Origin: Nostoc sp. JL33
GTDB taxonomy: Bacteria > Cyanobacteriota > Cyanobacteriia > Cyanobacteriales > Nostocaceae
DNA length: 64,000 nucleotides
Assembly: GCF_017114985.1 (NCBI RefSeq)
Contig: NZ_JABXKP010000008.1
Location: 79,479-143,478, forward strand
Direction of reading: 5' to 3'
The first letter of the stretch is position 1, and every line of letters starts with the position of its first letter. The translations under genes and the position numbers were made by a program. This document shows, one piece after another, positions 52,286 to 63,106 of this stretch. The notes below the pieces were generated by a model. That model did not search any database, was not told where the DNA came from, and saw only the letters and a program-made list of their open reading frames with translations.

Positions 52286-52656
52286 TGTTGTTTCTCCCTT
52301 GCCACTGCGTCCTTATAGCGTTGTTTAATCAGGTCAACATCAGCCTGTGGGGTTTTAATCCCCTGCTTTGATTTCTTCTGAAAAGCGTGCAGGACATAGA
52401 TTTTCTCTCCAATCTTTACCGCATAGACTGCCCTGTAAGTATCGGTATCGTAGCGTTTGACGATTTCATACACGCCGCTTCCAACCCCTTTAAAAGGTTT
52501 GGCATCCATTGGTGTTTCCCCTGCTTGCACCAATTGCAGCGCATAGCCTACTGATGCACGCACATCAACAGGAAATGAGCGGATATTTTTGAGAGAGCCT
52601 CCCATCCAAACCAGAGGTCGTAAAGGAATTTCTATAATATCCTCGTCATCGTCCAT
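52282..52656 (-). CDS. RelE/HigB-like toxin (Gp49 family)
   Basis: Probable mRNA interferase of the phage-derived Gp49/HigB group. Conserved parts: SLKNIRSFPVDVRASVGYALQLVQAG, KPFKGVGSGVYEIV, YRAVYAVKIGEKIYVLHAFQKKSKQG and the terminal KQRYK helix. Lys/Arg residues in the second half would contact RNA. It is intact at 124 residues and coupled to the antitoxin by a four-base overlap. This is the only complete toxin-antitoxin module in the window. Confidence 0.88.
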   Translation of the reverse strand: MDDDEDIIEIPLRPLVWMGGSLKNIRSFPVDVRASVGYALQLVQAGETPMDAKPFKGVGSGVYEIVKRYDTDTYRAVYAVKIGEKIYVLHAFQKKSKQGIKTPQADVDLIKQRYKDAVAREKQQ

Positions 52657-52845
52657 TTTATATGAAATTTCCTATAAAATAAGTTAGACAATAGCATGAA
52701 ATGCCCCGCGTGCGAACGGCGTATCGCGTTATATATATTAATCATCTATCCAAATAATCTTAATTCATGACAGCACTCCTGGAAGATTATCATCTCAGCA
52801 TCGATTTTTGTGAGGGAGGGACTGTGCTGGTGGATGATATCATCT

Positions 52846-52894
52846 AAAAAAATCCCTATGACCTGCTATTAGTCAAGGTCTTAGGGATTTTTTT
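52846..52894 (-). terminator. Intrinsic terminator downstream of tRNA-Arg
   Basis: Stem AAAAAAATCCCTA/TAGGGATTTTTTT with inner GACCT/AGGTC, nearly symmetrical, so it can act in both directions. It follows tRNA-Arg(CCU) on the minus strand. Confidence 0.8.
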
Positions 52895-52900
52895 GATTAC

Positions 52901-52973
52901 GGGACTGGTGCGGCTCGAACGCACGACCTGACGCTTAGGAGGCGTCCGCTCTATCCAACTGAGCTACAGCCCC
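52901..52973 (-). tRNA. tRNA-Arg(CCU)
   Basis: Acceptor GGGGCTG/CAGTCCC, anticodon stem GACGC/GCGTC, loop CTCCTAA (CCU), T loop TTCGAGC. Well paired, followed by an intrinsic terminator. Confidence 0.93.
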
Positions 52974-53006
52974 AAATAGTCAGCATATATAATCATAGCA
53001 GGAGTT

Positions 53007-54745
<1,739 letters not shown>

Positions 54746-54774
54746 AAAGCGTGCATTAAATAGTTTAAAGAATT

Positions 54775-54949
54775 AATGTCCGCCGTTCGCCTCCAGTCTC
54801 GTAAAGAAGACATCGCAAAACTTTTCAGTGTACTGACTTTGGATAACCATTCCGATTGGGTTAACTCTGTCACTTTCAGTTTTGATGGCAAAACTTTGGT
54901 TAGTGGTAGTCGAGATATGACAATCAAGCTTTGGCGCTGCGATATCTAA
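54775..54949 (+). pseudogene. Orphan WD40 repeat fragment
   Basis: The frame reads [33 protein letters not shown] and TIKLWRCDI, then TAA. It is one complete WD40 blade with its WD-like end (KLW). No start codon or second blade is present. It is probably the tail of a lost WD40 gene. The first 25 bases belong to an interspersed GTTCGCCTCC-type repeat. Confidence 0.6.
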
Positions 54950-55228
54950 CGAGAAATTAAAAATTTAGATGATTTCAGTAAATTGCTCGATTTTGTATCC
55001 AAATATCAGATAACAGCTTAGTAACATCCATCTTCGGGATACTCTTTCTTTTGATTAAGTATTAACTCCTTAGAGATAGAGCCACTTGCTGATCACAGAG
55101 GTTATACTGATAGCTCCAAGAATCGGGTAGCAAATAAAACTCAATTTTTATCAGCAACCTATTAAAACCTCTTGTTCTTACAAAGCTTTAGTTTGTCAAT
55201 ATCTTATCAAGGAGTGAAATCAACAGCT

Positions 55229-55924
55229 ATGCCTATTCCTACCAATAAAAGCGAAAGCGAAAACAGTGAAGTCAAGAAAGAGACTTACACCGATAGTAAT
55301 GGTAATATTCACACCAACCTGACACAAAGCACTGAAACATCTAAAAACACACCTGATCCCAACTCTTACCAAAAAGGTTACGTACAAGGTCGAAATACTG
55401 AGCATACCAATCAGCAAGCTGATTTAACCGAGCGTGATAATAACAATGCTAATGGTGGTTTGGTGTTGGGTATAATTGTTACTTCCGTGCTTGCTTTGGT
55501 TATAGGTGGGGTCTGGTACTTCAGCCAGCAGAATAACGCACCGGTTAACAATATTGTGCCGGTCGCGGTTCCTGTACCGAGTAAGAGTAATCCAACCCCT
55601 AGTGCATCTCCTCAACCACGAACGACAATCATCGAAAGAACCAGGGAAATACCTGTTGCTGTTCCTGTTCCTGTTCCTGTTCCACAACAGCAGGTTACAC
55701 CTGCACCTGCACCTCGCCAACCGAATATTAACATTACTATTCCACCCCAGCAGCCTGCGGCAGAAAAAGCACCTGTAACTCAGCCAACCCCGAAAGCGGT
55801 ACAAACTCCGACGACGAGTCCAACTAGTATTACTCCAACTCCGCAGAACAAGGACGATACTTCTACTAATACTGTCGCTCCAGAGACGAAAAGTGATGCC
55901 TCTAAAACCACTCCACCTCAATGA
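55229..55924 (+). CDS. Single-pass membrane protein with proline-rich domain, possible readthrough
   Basis: A polar N-terminus (about 75 residues) precedes one membrane helix (GLVLGIIVTSVLALVIGGVWYF). A long Pro/Val/Thr-rich tail follows (PVAVPVPVPVPQQQ, then TPTPQN). AAGGAG lies 14 bases before the ATG at 55229. The ORF stops at TGA 55922-55924, but the same frame continues without break for 25 more codons (VDQSNSTSNSGSST, then AGDATTGNSAQ) to TAA at 56000-56002. The composition is unchanged across the TGA. The family is unknown; the extended tail probably lies outside the cytosol. Confidence 0.75.
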   Translation: MPIPTNKSESENSEVKKETYTDSNGNIHTNLTQSTETSKNTPDPNSYQKGYVQGRNTEHTNQQADLTERDNNNANGGLVLGIIVTSVLALVIGGVWYFSQQNNAPVNNIVPVAVPVPSKSNPTPSASPQPRTTIIERTREIPVAVPVPVPVPQQQVTPAPAPRQPNINITIPPQQPAAEKAPVTQPTPKAVQTPTTSPTSITPTPQNKDDTSTNTVAPETKSDASKTTPPQ

Positions 55925-56002
55925 GTAGACCAGTCAAACAGTACATCTAATAGTGGTTCTTCTACCGCAGGTGATGCTACTACAGGGAATTCTGCTCAAT
56001 AA

Positions 56003-56530
56003 CGGCTTCTGAATCAGCCCACTTGATAATGCTGGCATGACAACATATAACAAGTGGGACAATTTTTAAGAAAAATTTCTGAATTGTTGCGATAAATTAA
56101 TGGTATTCAAGTTTAGTAAAGATGTGGTGTAGCTGAATAAACATAGGCTAGATTAAGAGCAAGGTACAAACAGGTTAAAAGTTAACAAAAACTTTCAAGT
56201 TAGAGCCTGTGCCTCCTGCTCTAATGTTCTTGCGTAGGCATAGCCCGTCGTAGACATCGCTCTGAAGTTGTGGCATCCATTGAATGTATTTTTACCTTGA
56301 GTTCAATAAGTTATTTTGGAGGTATGAGAACGCACAGCCAGAAAATGCCTGTCTAGTTGGAATATAAGGATGTCCAATTGTTGAGTATCGCGAATGCTGT
56401 CCACCTTAGTTAGTTGAGTTAGTTACTTCTGAATTCTCCAATCTTCAAGAAACCGCCCCAAGCTACTGATATTTATCCATCGCAGCTTTAGGCGGTTTCT
56501 GCGTTGAGTTAATTAAAAAGTTCAGAATTG
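56003..56530. other. Spacer with interspersed repeat and hairpin
   Basis: The 29-bp repeat copy 4 lies at 56232-56260. The inverted repeat AGAAACCGCC/GGCGGTTTCT at 56448-56500 may terminate the phosphoesterase genes, although there is no T run. No gene was seen. Confidence 0.55.
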
Positions 56531-57385
56531 TTAATCACTAATTAAGGTAATTACAGTCACTTCTGGCGGACAAAATAAGCGTCCTGGTTTATAAGTTCCT
56601 AAACCCCGATTGACATATAGTTGATTTTTTTCCACCTTGTGAAACCCTTGCGCCCACTCCCAATACCGCACTACTTTAGAACAGTCTCCCAGGAAAAATG
56701 TTACCCAACGCCGCAATTTTTTGGGAATTTGTTTGAGTAGCTTTTTATAATAAAGTACTACAGGCCCAATGCCCGGAATTACGATGTGACCACCGTGGGT
56801 ATGACCAGATAGTTGCAAATCTACGCGCCATTGTTGCAATATCTTCGCTGTATCTGGGTTATGGGATAAAACGATGCGGGGTGTAACGGAGTCTAGTTGA
56901 TTCATGACTGGTGCGGGGTGAAATTCCCGTGACCAATAATCAGCTAGTCCTACCAGTGGTAATTCTTTTCCTAGTGGATAGGCGATTTCATTCCAAAGCA
57001 CATGCACCCCAATGCTAGTTAACGCCTGGGTAACTTCTGCTTTTGAGTGGCTGTAATAGATATCGTGATTACCAAGTACGGCGTAGATACCACAGCGACT
57101 TTGCAGATGTTTAAGTCGAAGCACCAATTGGTGAATTGGCGTCGGATCGTCAGTTACGTAGTCACCAGTTAATAGAATTAAATCTGGTTCAGCTTCGTTA
57201 GTAAGTGCGATCGCTTTTTCTAACATATCTTCCGACAGCCGCAAACCATCGTAGTGAAAATCTGACAACTGCACTAGCGTTGTACCTTGTAAAGATGCTG
57301 GAAGTTCCGCAATCTTAACCGTGATTTTATCTACTCTTAAATGTCCTGTAAACAACCAATGCATAACGCAACCGATACTCCTCAT
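56531..57385 (-). CDS. Metallophosphoesterase, copy A
   Basis: A calcineurin-like phosphoesterase of the YkuE/UDP-diacylglucosamine-pyrophosphatase-like class. All five metal motifs are seen: SDFHYDG, TGDYVTD, GNHDIYY, LSHNPD and SGHTHGG. The start used (57385) includes MRSIGCV; MHWLFTGHL a few codons later is an alternative. About 75-80 percent identical by eye to the next gene, so the two arose by tandem duplication. The substrate is unknown; a membrane-lipid or nucleotide phosphoester is possible. No signal peptide is clear. Confidence 0.88.
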   Translation of the reverse strand: MRSIGCVMHWLFTGHLRVDKITVKIAELPASLQGTTLVQLSDFHYDGLRLSEDMLEKAIALTNEAEPDLILLTGDYVTDDPTPIHQLVLRLKHLQSRCGIYAVLGNHDIYYSHSKAEVTQALTSIGVHVLWNEIAYPLGKELPLVGLADYWSREFHPAPVMNQLDSVTPRIVLSHNPDTAKILQQWRVDLQLSGHTHGGHIVIPGIGPVVLYYKKLLKQIPKKLRRWVTFFLGDCSKVVRYWEWAQGFHKVEKNQLYVNRGLGTYKPGRLFCPPEVTVITLISD

Positions 57386-57531
57386 ACCAGCGCTTACAGC
57401 TTACCAAAAATCAAAATGTAACTTGAAAAACTGCAATAATTTATGTCACATACTCCAGATACAATTAACTCATTGATTTATTTTAAATCGCTGAATTTAG
57501 TTCTGGGATTTTTCTCCTCCCTCCTGCTTTC

Positions 57532-58383
57532 TCATTCACCTTGTAGGGTGATTATAGTAACTTCTGGGCGGCAAAATAAGCGTCCTGGGAGGTAAGTTCC
57601 CAAACCACGGTTGACATATAGCTGATTTTTTCCTAGCCGATGGAAACCCTGTGCCCATTCCCAATGGCTGACTACAGAAACATTTATTTTCAAAAATGGG
57701 ACTAGACGCCGCACTCTTCTGGGTATTTTTTTTACAAGCTTTTCGTAAAACAAGGTCGCAGGGCCAATTCCGGGAATCACGATTTGACCACCGTGAGTAT
57801 GACCAGATAATTGTAAATCGACTCGCCAGGATTGTAATATCTCCGCAGTATCTGGGTTGTGGGATAAAACGATGCAGGGTGTGTCCGGGTTTAGCTGGTT
57901 CATAAGGAATGCGGGGTGGAATTCCCGTGACCAACTATCCGCCAGTCCAACAAGTGGTAATTCTTTTCCTAGTGGATAGGCAATTTCGTTCCAAAGGACG
58001 TGAATTCCAATGCTAGTAAGGGCATCTGTAACTTCTGCTTTTGCGTGTTTGTAATATATATCGTGATTGCCAAGAACAGCATAGATACCACTGCGACTTT
58101 GCAGATGTTTGAGTCGAAGTACTAGTTGGTGAATTGGCGTTGGATCGTCAGTTACGTAGTCACCAGTTAATAGAATTAAATCTGGTTCAGCTTCGTTAGT
58201 AACTGCGATCGCTTTTTCTAACATTTCTTCCGACAGCCGCAAACCATCGTAGTGAAAATCTGACAACTGCACCAGTTTTTTACCTTGTAACGATGCAGTC
58301 AACCCTGCAATGTTAACCGTCAATTTCTCTGTACTCAACGGCCCAGATAACAACCAATGCATAAGACGTTCAATAAAGCTCAA
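57532..58383 (-). CDS. Metallophosphoesterase, copy B
   Basis: Tandem paralog of the gene at 56531-57385, separated by 146 bases. Motifs SDFHYDG, TGDYVTD, GNHDIYY, LSHNPD and SGHTHGGQ are intact. The N-terminal 35 residues and the segment FYEKLVKKIPRRVRRLVPFLKINV differ most between the copies, while the first 170 core residues are nearly the same. This suggests a duplication with later divergence near the C-terminal third. Both copies keep every metal ligand, so neither is a pseudogene. Confidence 0.88.
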   Translation of the reverse strand: MSFIERLMHWLLSGPLSTEKLTVNIAGLTASLQGKKLVQLSDFHYDGLRLSEEMLEKAIAVTNEAEPDLILLTGDYVTDDPTPIHQLVLRLKHLQSRSGIYAVLGNHDIYYKHAKAEVTDALTSIGIHVLWNEIAYPLGKELPLVGLADSWSREFHPAFLMNQLNPDTPCIVLSHNPDTAEILQSWRVDLQLSGHTHGGQIVIPGIGPATLFYEKLVKKIPRRVRRLVPFLKINVSVVSHWEWAQGFHRLGKNQLYVNRGLGTYLPGRLFCRPEVTIITLQGE

Positions 58384-58950
58384 TCATAGCGCTTACAGCT
58401 TAACTAAACATCGTCAGATTGTGTGCAGCGACCAGTGTTACTTCTTGAAAATTTCATGAAAGCTGTAGATTATCGCGTATTTATACTTAATTTTAATTAA
58501 AAGTAAATGGTTCTACCGCTCCCTTCATGTCAAAAAATAAATAAGATGATTGAAGAAGAATACATTCGTCAGAATCAAGACGCTCGTTCCTCTCTACCGC
58601 TACGCTATCAGTCTCTTATTCAGACCCGCGACTACGAAAGTTGACCACCAAATCTACGATTTGGTGGGGGTGCAAAAACGCCGGTTATTCAGACGCTACG
58701 CACAGTCGCTCTAAGCGTTGGCGCAGCCTCTCGTAGAGAAGCCATGCCGTAGGCTTTACGCTACGCTATCCGCTTTTTCGGTCAAAATTCATTCTCAATT
58801 CTCAGGACTGACGCATGTATTCTGTTCGCTGGTATTTAATAAAAATAGCCTAGATAAAACTTTGGGCTGCTAGTGATCATAATTTTAGATTGCGAGCTTT
58901 ATTAAACTCGCATGGAGGCTAAAAATATATCTATTTGCGAATTGGTTTAA
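58384..58950. other. Gene-free region with palindromic repeats
   Basis: Between about 58575 and 58770 lie several small repeats: CACCAAATC/GATTTGGTG hairpin (about 58646-58667), AGCCTCTCGTAGAGAAGCC and GCTACGC-containing units. No gene was seen. Confidence 0.55.
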
Positions 58951-59628
58951 TTATGTAGTTTGTTCTGATGTCGCTACATTTTGCCCAATTTTTGGCTCCG
59001 TTCCCGCAAGCAGTCGTTCAATATTAGTGCGATGGCGCAAAATCACATATAATCCACCGGCAATCCCAAACAGAACATAGGGTAAGGGTTGATGCAAAAG
59101 TACCATGAAAATGGAAACAGCGATCGCACCTGCAATTGAACTCAAAGAGACAATCCGCGATATCGCCACAACGACGGCAAACACACCTGCTGTTGCTAAA
59201 CCTACCTGCCAACTCATTGCTAACAAAATCCCTAAGCTGATAGCAACAGATTTACCACCGCTAAAGCCCAAAAAAATTGATTTACTATGTCCCAGGATGG
59301 CAGCTAACCCAGATATTGTTACTATCCACGGTTGCCACAGTTGTGCATCTACCGTTGGAGGGATATAATTTTGAATCTGGGCAAAATTGAACAACCAGTA
59401 AACTAGAGCGATCGCTAATACTCCCTTCAAGGAATCAAGTACTAAAACCAATCCTCCTGGCCCTTTCCCCAAGGTTCTTAGTACATTAGTTGCGCCAGTG
59501 GAACCTGAACCAACTTCTCGAATATCAATACCTTTTAACTGCTTGACAGCAATGTAGCCAGTGGGAAAAGAACCCAGCAGGTAAGCTATGACCACAATTG
59601 CCCCACACAGAGTTAACCAAATAGCCAT
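58951..59628 (-). CDS. plsY: Glycerol-3-phosphate acyltransferase PlsY
   Basis: Transfers acyl groups from acyl-phosphate to glycerol-3-phosphate, the first step of phospholipid synthesis at the plasma membrane. Three conserved motifs are present: YLLGSFPTGYIAVKQLKGIDIREVGSGSTGATN (split here as SFPTGY and GSGSTGATN), LGHSKSIFLGFSGGKSVA, and RHRTNIERLLAG. About six membrane segments. ATG 59628 (MAIWLTL) is preferred to the in-frame start at 59664, which would put charged residues before the first helix. The 225 residues are normal. Confidence 0.95.
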   Translation of the reverse strand: MAIWLTLCGAIVVIAYLLGSFPTGYIAVKQLKGIDIREVGSGSTGATNVLRTLGKGPGGLVLVLDSLKGVLAIALVYWLFNFAQIQNYIPPTVDAQLWQPWIVTISGLAAILGHSKSIFLGFSGGKSVAISLGILLAMSWQVGLATAGVFAVVVAISRIVSLSSIAGAIAVSIFMVLLHQPLPYVLFGIAGGLYVILRHRTNIERLLAGTEPKIGQNVATSEQTT

Positions 59629-59868
59629 AATACAATTCACGCATTCAAAATTTAAAAAAGTCAATCTAATTCATAATTAATAATTACTAATTCATAATTG
59701 TAATCATTGTTGGCTCCTCAAGCCACCACCGATTGTAGACCACGCTCATTCAAAAAAATCAAAAGTTGGCTCCCAAGCCATAAAATTTATGAATTATGAA
59801 TTATGAATTAATAATTATTTGGTCAAGAGGTATTACTCTTGACCAATGACCAATGACTAATGACTCAT
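59629..59868. repeat. Heptamer-like TTCATAA/ATTATGAA repeats
   Basis: Runs of ATTCATAATTA type and their inverse (ATGAATTATGAATT, about 59790-59815) lie between plsY and the DUF3086 gene. TGGTCAAGAG/CTCTTGACCA near 59820 can form a terminator hairpin. Confidence 0.6.
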
Positions 59869-61143
59869 TTAAAAGTCATCATCATAGTTTCTCACTGCTT
59901 TGGGGTCAGGGGCAAAGGCTAACCACAGAGGAAATTGCAAGAGTGACAAACTGATTTGCTCTTCTGAATCATCAATGATAATTAAGGGCAGTTGATTGGC
60001 TTTCGTCAATCGGTCTGCTTTTTGGGCGACAGCATCAGATGCCTCAAATAATACTACACCTCGGTCTGGGCCGAAATCTGGGCGACCGATTCCCAGAGAG
60101 TCTTGCAAGCCGCGCCGCCATTCACCTAATCGCTCCGGCGTATTAGCTAAGACTAAAGTACGGACGCGATCGCCATACAGCTTGTGTAATATCGAAATTG
60201 CGGCTGAGGCAATCAGAATATTCTGCAAACGGCTACCCATTGTCCGCAAACCACCCCGTCCCCCTTGAGTAAAAAACCAGTTAGAGACTCGTTCAGCGTG
60301 GATTGGTTCAAAGGTACGGCGTAGTTGCCACGCTGGCCCATAGTAATCTGGTTTATTGCGGTATTGGTCAATTAGGCGGCGAATTTGCTTTGTAGTATCT
60401 TGAAACTGCTGTTGGGCAAATTGCGGTATTCCAGGTTGGGGTTCAACTGGTTTAGCCTCTTTTACAGATGGTTTTTCTCGTTCTACCACACTTGGTGTAA
60501 GTTGCAACTGTTCAGCAGTAGAGGCCAAATCCTGTAAACTACCCGTGAGATAGTCTTTAAAACCCTGCACCCGAATTGCCAAGTCTTGGGATGCACCAGC
60601 AAAAGTGGTTCGCATCTCGTTGCGAATACGTTCTTGACGGCGTTCTAGTTGTTCTACAGAAATTTGCAAGGTTTGTTTGCGTTGTTCTAACTGCACCAGC
60701 GACTCTTGCACCAGTCGTCCCAGTGATGTTTGAGTTTCACTGACTTGTGCCTGAAGGTTTTTGTAAGAAGCTTGCAGCTTGGCTATTTCTGACTTGAGAG
60801 ATGCTTCAGCGCTCTGCAACTCTGCTAGTCGCTGCTCTGCTTGTGCATATAATGAATTATTTCCTGATCCTATTTCTGACCCCAGTGCAACATTTTCCGC
60901 TTCTAACTGCGCTACAAACTCGCCATTTGAATTTTCTGTTAGCTCTACTGTAGAATCTACCACTTCTGCATTGGAGATGAGTGGGTCAAAAGTTGTGTAC
61001 TCCTGTGATGAGCTAATGGCTCCTGTTTCTGCCACCAACTCAACAGATGGATTTACTGGATGAACAAATGCATTGTTCTGTTCTTGTTTTTCTGCCAACC
61101 GCTCATCAATTGGATCTGGGGTTTGAGATGCCTCTGGGTTCAT
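59869..61143 (-). CDS. DUF3086-family protein, 424 aa
   Basis: A cyanobacterial conserved protein. A variable acidic N-terminus (about 100 residues) is followed by a long coiled coil (about 105-210: AEQRLAELQSAEASLKSEIAKLQ and so on) and then the conserved globular domain. That domain shows IRRLIDQYRNKPDYYGPAWQLRRTFE, VSNWFFTQGGRGGLRTMGSRLQNIL and VVLFEASDAVAQKADRL, ending with NYDDDF. ATG 61143 (MNPEASQ) is chosen over 61149. It is followed downstream by plsY on the same strand. Function unknown. Confidence 0.88.
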   Translation of the reverse strand: MNPEASQTPDPIDERLAEKQEQNNAFVHPVNPSVELVAETGAISSSQEYTTFDPLISNAEVVDSTVELTENSNGEFVAQLEAENVALGSEIGSGNNSLYAQAEQRLAELQSAEASLKSEIAKLQASYKNLQAQVSETQTSLGRLVQESLVQLEQRKQTLQISVEQLERRQERIRNEMRTTFAGASQDLAIRVQGFKDYLTGSLQDLASTAEQLQLTPSVVEREKPSVKEAKPVEPQPGIPQFAQQQFQDTTKQIRRLIDQYRNKPDYYGPAWQLRRTFEPIHAERVSNWFFTQGGRGGLRTMGSRLQNILIASAAISILHKLYGDRVRTLVLANTPERLGEWRRGLQDSLGIGRPDFGPDRGVVLFEASDAVAQKADRLTKANQLPLIIIDDSEEQISLSLLQFPLWLAFAPDPKAVRNYDDDF

Positions 61144-61280
61144 AAACAATAGTGTAATTCCTATGATGCGAATAAATAGCTTTCAGAAATATTACAATTG
61201 ACCTGCCATAAAAGTCCTGAGTCATGAGTGCTGAGTTATGATTCTAGAGCAAAACAACTCAGCACAGATAGCACTCAGCA

Positions 61281-61667
61281 CTAAATACGTGGACAACGTT
61301 GTTCTAAGCAACTTTTCAAGGTGTTGGGGTCAAATAAAATTGGCAAAAAGTGAATACTTTTAATTTCTTTAAAGTAAAACAGGATGGGGACTCCATTCCA
61401 AAATATCCGCCAGTTTTGCCATTCCTGGTAGGGAAAGCGCCGAATCAATTTTTCGCCTCTGTAAATATCTAAGTCGCTGGCGGTAAATTGCAAACGCAGC
61501 GTTAACGCCTGAAACATGAGAAACAAACCAAATAGTGTGAAAACGGAGCCTACCCACGGTTGTACCAACAGTAATGGAATAGCGGCAATCACCAACACTA
61601 TAGGTATATTGTAACTAGGCTTGAGTTCCACAGTTGATGTGGAGTTAGGAGCAAATGAACTGGTCAC
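61281..61667 (-). CDS. DUF3119-family membrane protein, 128 aa
   Basis: A small conserved cyanobacterial and plastid protein with one or two membrane helices (IPIVLVIAAIPLLLVQPWVGSVFTLFGLFLMFQ) and a basic, pleckstrin-like C-terminal part: SDLDIYRGEKLIRRFPYQEWQNWRIFWNGVPILFYFKE. The position downstream of an MlaE-type permease on the same strand, with 170 bases between, supports a link to lipid movement. Function is not established. Complete frame, ATG start. Confidence 0.88.
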   Translation of the reverse strand: MTSSFAPNSTSTVELKPSYNIPIVLVIAAIPLLLVQPWVGSVFTLFGLFLMFQALTLRLQFTASDLDIYRGEKLIRRFPYQEWQNWRIFWNGVPILFYFKEIKSIHFLPILFDPNTLKSCLEQRCPRI

Positions 61668-61838
61668 GTCTTAAATCCTGCTTTATTTAGTAGGCATCTC
61701 TCCTATTTTAGGAGTCAGGAGTTAGGAGTAGAGACGCGATTAATCGCGTCTGTACAGGAGTTAGGAGTTGAGAGTTAAAACTCCTAACTCTTAACAGGGG
61801 GCAAAGCGATCGCAAGCTCCACTCCTAACTGATAATTT
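61668..61838. repeat. Short repeats between mlaE-like and DUF3119 genes
   Basis: GGAGTTA-type heptamers flank a hairpin AGACGCGATTAATCGCGTCT (about 61731-61750), followed by a HIP1 octamer. Confidence 0.65.
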
Positions 61839-62636
61839 TTATGGGCTTTGCAGGAATGCACTGCCAGTTCCCTGAAACATTAACCAAGAAAGAAAGAAGT
61901 TGGTAACAAATATAATCAGCAAGGCAGTCACAACAGCAGTTGTGGTTGACTGTCCTACACCTTTGGCTCCTCCTGTTGTCGTCAACCCCCAACTGCAACC
62001 TATTACGGCGATTAAAATACCAAAGCAACACGCCTTAATCATGGCGCTCAAAATATCCCACATACCAAGAAAGTTACGGGCTGAGTCTAGAAATACCGTA
62101 TCAGACAGGTTATAGATATTTGTCGCAATTATGAATCCCCCGAACATCCCTGTTAGCAAAGACAGGAGGGTTAAAATTGGTAGCATTAAACAGCAAGCAA
62201 GAACGCGGGGGATAACTAGGTAATCGATTGGATCTGTTCTTAACATCAACATGGCATCGATTTGTTCTGAAACCCGCATGGTACCGATTTCTGCTGCAAA
62301 GGCAGAACCGACTCGCCCGGCCAAAACTACTGCTGTCAACACGGGAGCGAGTTCTCGTGTCAACGCTATAGCAAGCACTCCGCCGATAACGTTTCCGGCG
62401 CCAAAGTTGATAAATTCCCGCGCCACCTGAATGGTAAACACCGCGCCAACGAAAATAGCCGTCAACAGGGCAATAAATAGGGAATCTGGCCCAACTGCTG
62501 CCATTTGTTCTAAGGTGTTGCGCCGATGGATTTTGCCTTTCAATAGGTGAACTAGTACTTGCCCACCCAGAAAAATCGCCGCCAGCAGCCGCTGACTCCA
62601 TTCTCCTAAACTGGATTTGGATGTAGTCTGGTTCAA
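61839..62636 (-). CDS. MlaE-type ABC lipid transporter permease
   Basis: Homolog of bacterial MlaE/YrbE and plant TGD1, membrane subunits of lipid transporters between membranes. Typical blocks: FIALLTAIFVGAVFTIQVAREF, LTRELAPVLTAVVLAGRVGSAFAAEIGTMRVSEQIDAMLMLRTDPIDYLV (only the centre is diagnostic), and WGLTTTGGAKGVGQSTTTAVV. Five membrane helices. The 265 residues are normal. In cyanobacteria the MCE substrate-binding protein and ATPase are often elsewhere, as here. It is first in a run with DUF3119, DUF3086 and plsY genes. Confidence 0.94.
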   Translation of the reverse strand: MNQTTSKSSLGEWSQRLLAAIFLGGQVLVHLLKGKIHRRNTLEQMAAVGPDSLFIALLTAIFVGAVFTIQVAREFINFGAGNVIGGVLAIALTRELAPVLTAVVLAGRVGSAFAAEIGTMRVSEQIDAMLMLRTDPIDYLVIPRVLACCLMLPILTLLSLLTGMFGGFIIATNIYNLSDTVFLDSARNFLGMWDILSAMIKACCFGILIAVIGCSWGLTTTGGAKGVGQSTTTAVVTALLIIFVTNFFLSWLMFQGTGSAFLQSP

Positions 62637-63106
62637 TGTTCTGTAGCTAACTCGGTAACTGCCTTAAGAATAGCGGAAGTCGTTGGCAATAGGAAATGGG
62701 GAGTGGGGAATGGGGAATGGGGAATGGGGCATTGGGGAGAATGAAAAAATGAAAAATTACCTCTTTCTCCTCTGCCCCCCACTCCCTACTCCCCACTCCC
62801 TACTCCCCTAATAAAGCTAAACATTAACTTAGATTAAAGATGGTCTCAGAAAATGAAGCTGTTATTAAACGTGCTGCAAACTAATAAATAGGTACTAACC
62901 TTGGCTTTAACCTTGATTTTGCAAGGGTTTTGTAGATTTAAGCAATTTTTTACATCCCCAGCATGTGCTGTAACTGGTAGCGATTTCTTTTAATGAAAAC
63001 TTAAGATTCTTGACAGATTGTCTGCTCAGGAGCGATCGCACGTATTGTAGAAAATGACGAACTGCTATCTAGCTCTTGTCATCTCTACTTACGGAGTTTG
63101 TCTTAA
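62637..63106. other. Intergenic region between divergent genes
   Basis: Heptamer runs GGGGAATG and CCCCACTCC (about 62700-62812) can pair as a long imperfect hairpin. Further right there is one HIP1 octamer and AT-rich DNA. No gene was seen. Confidence 0.6.
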
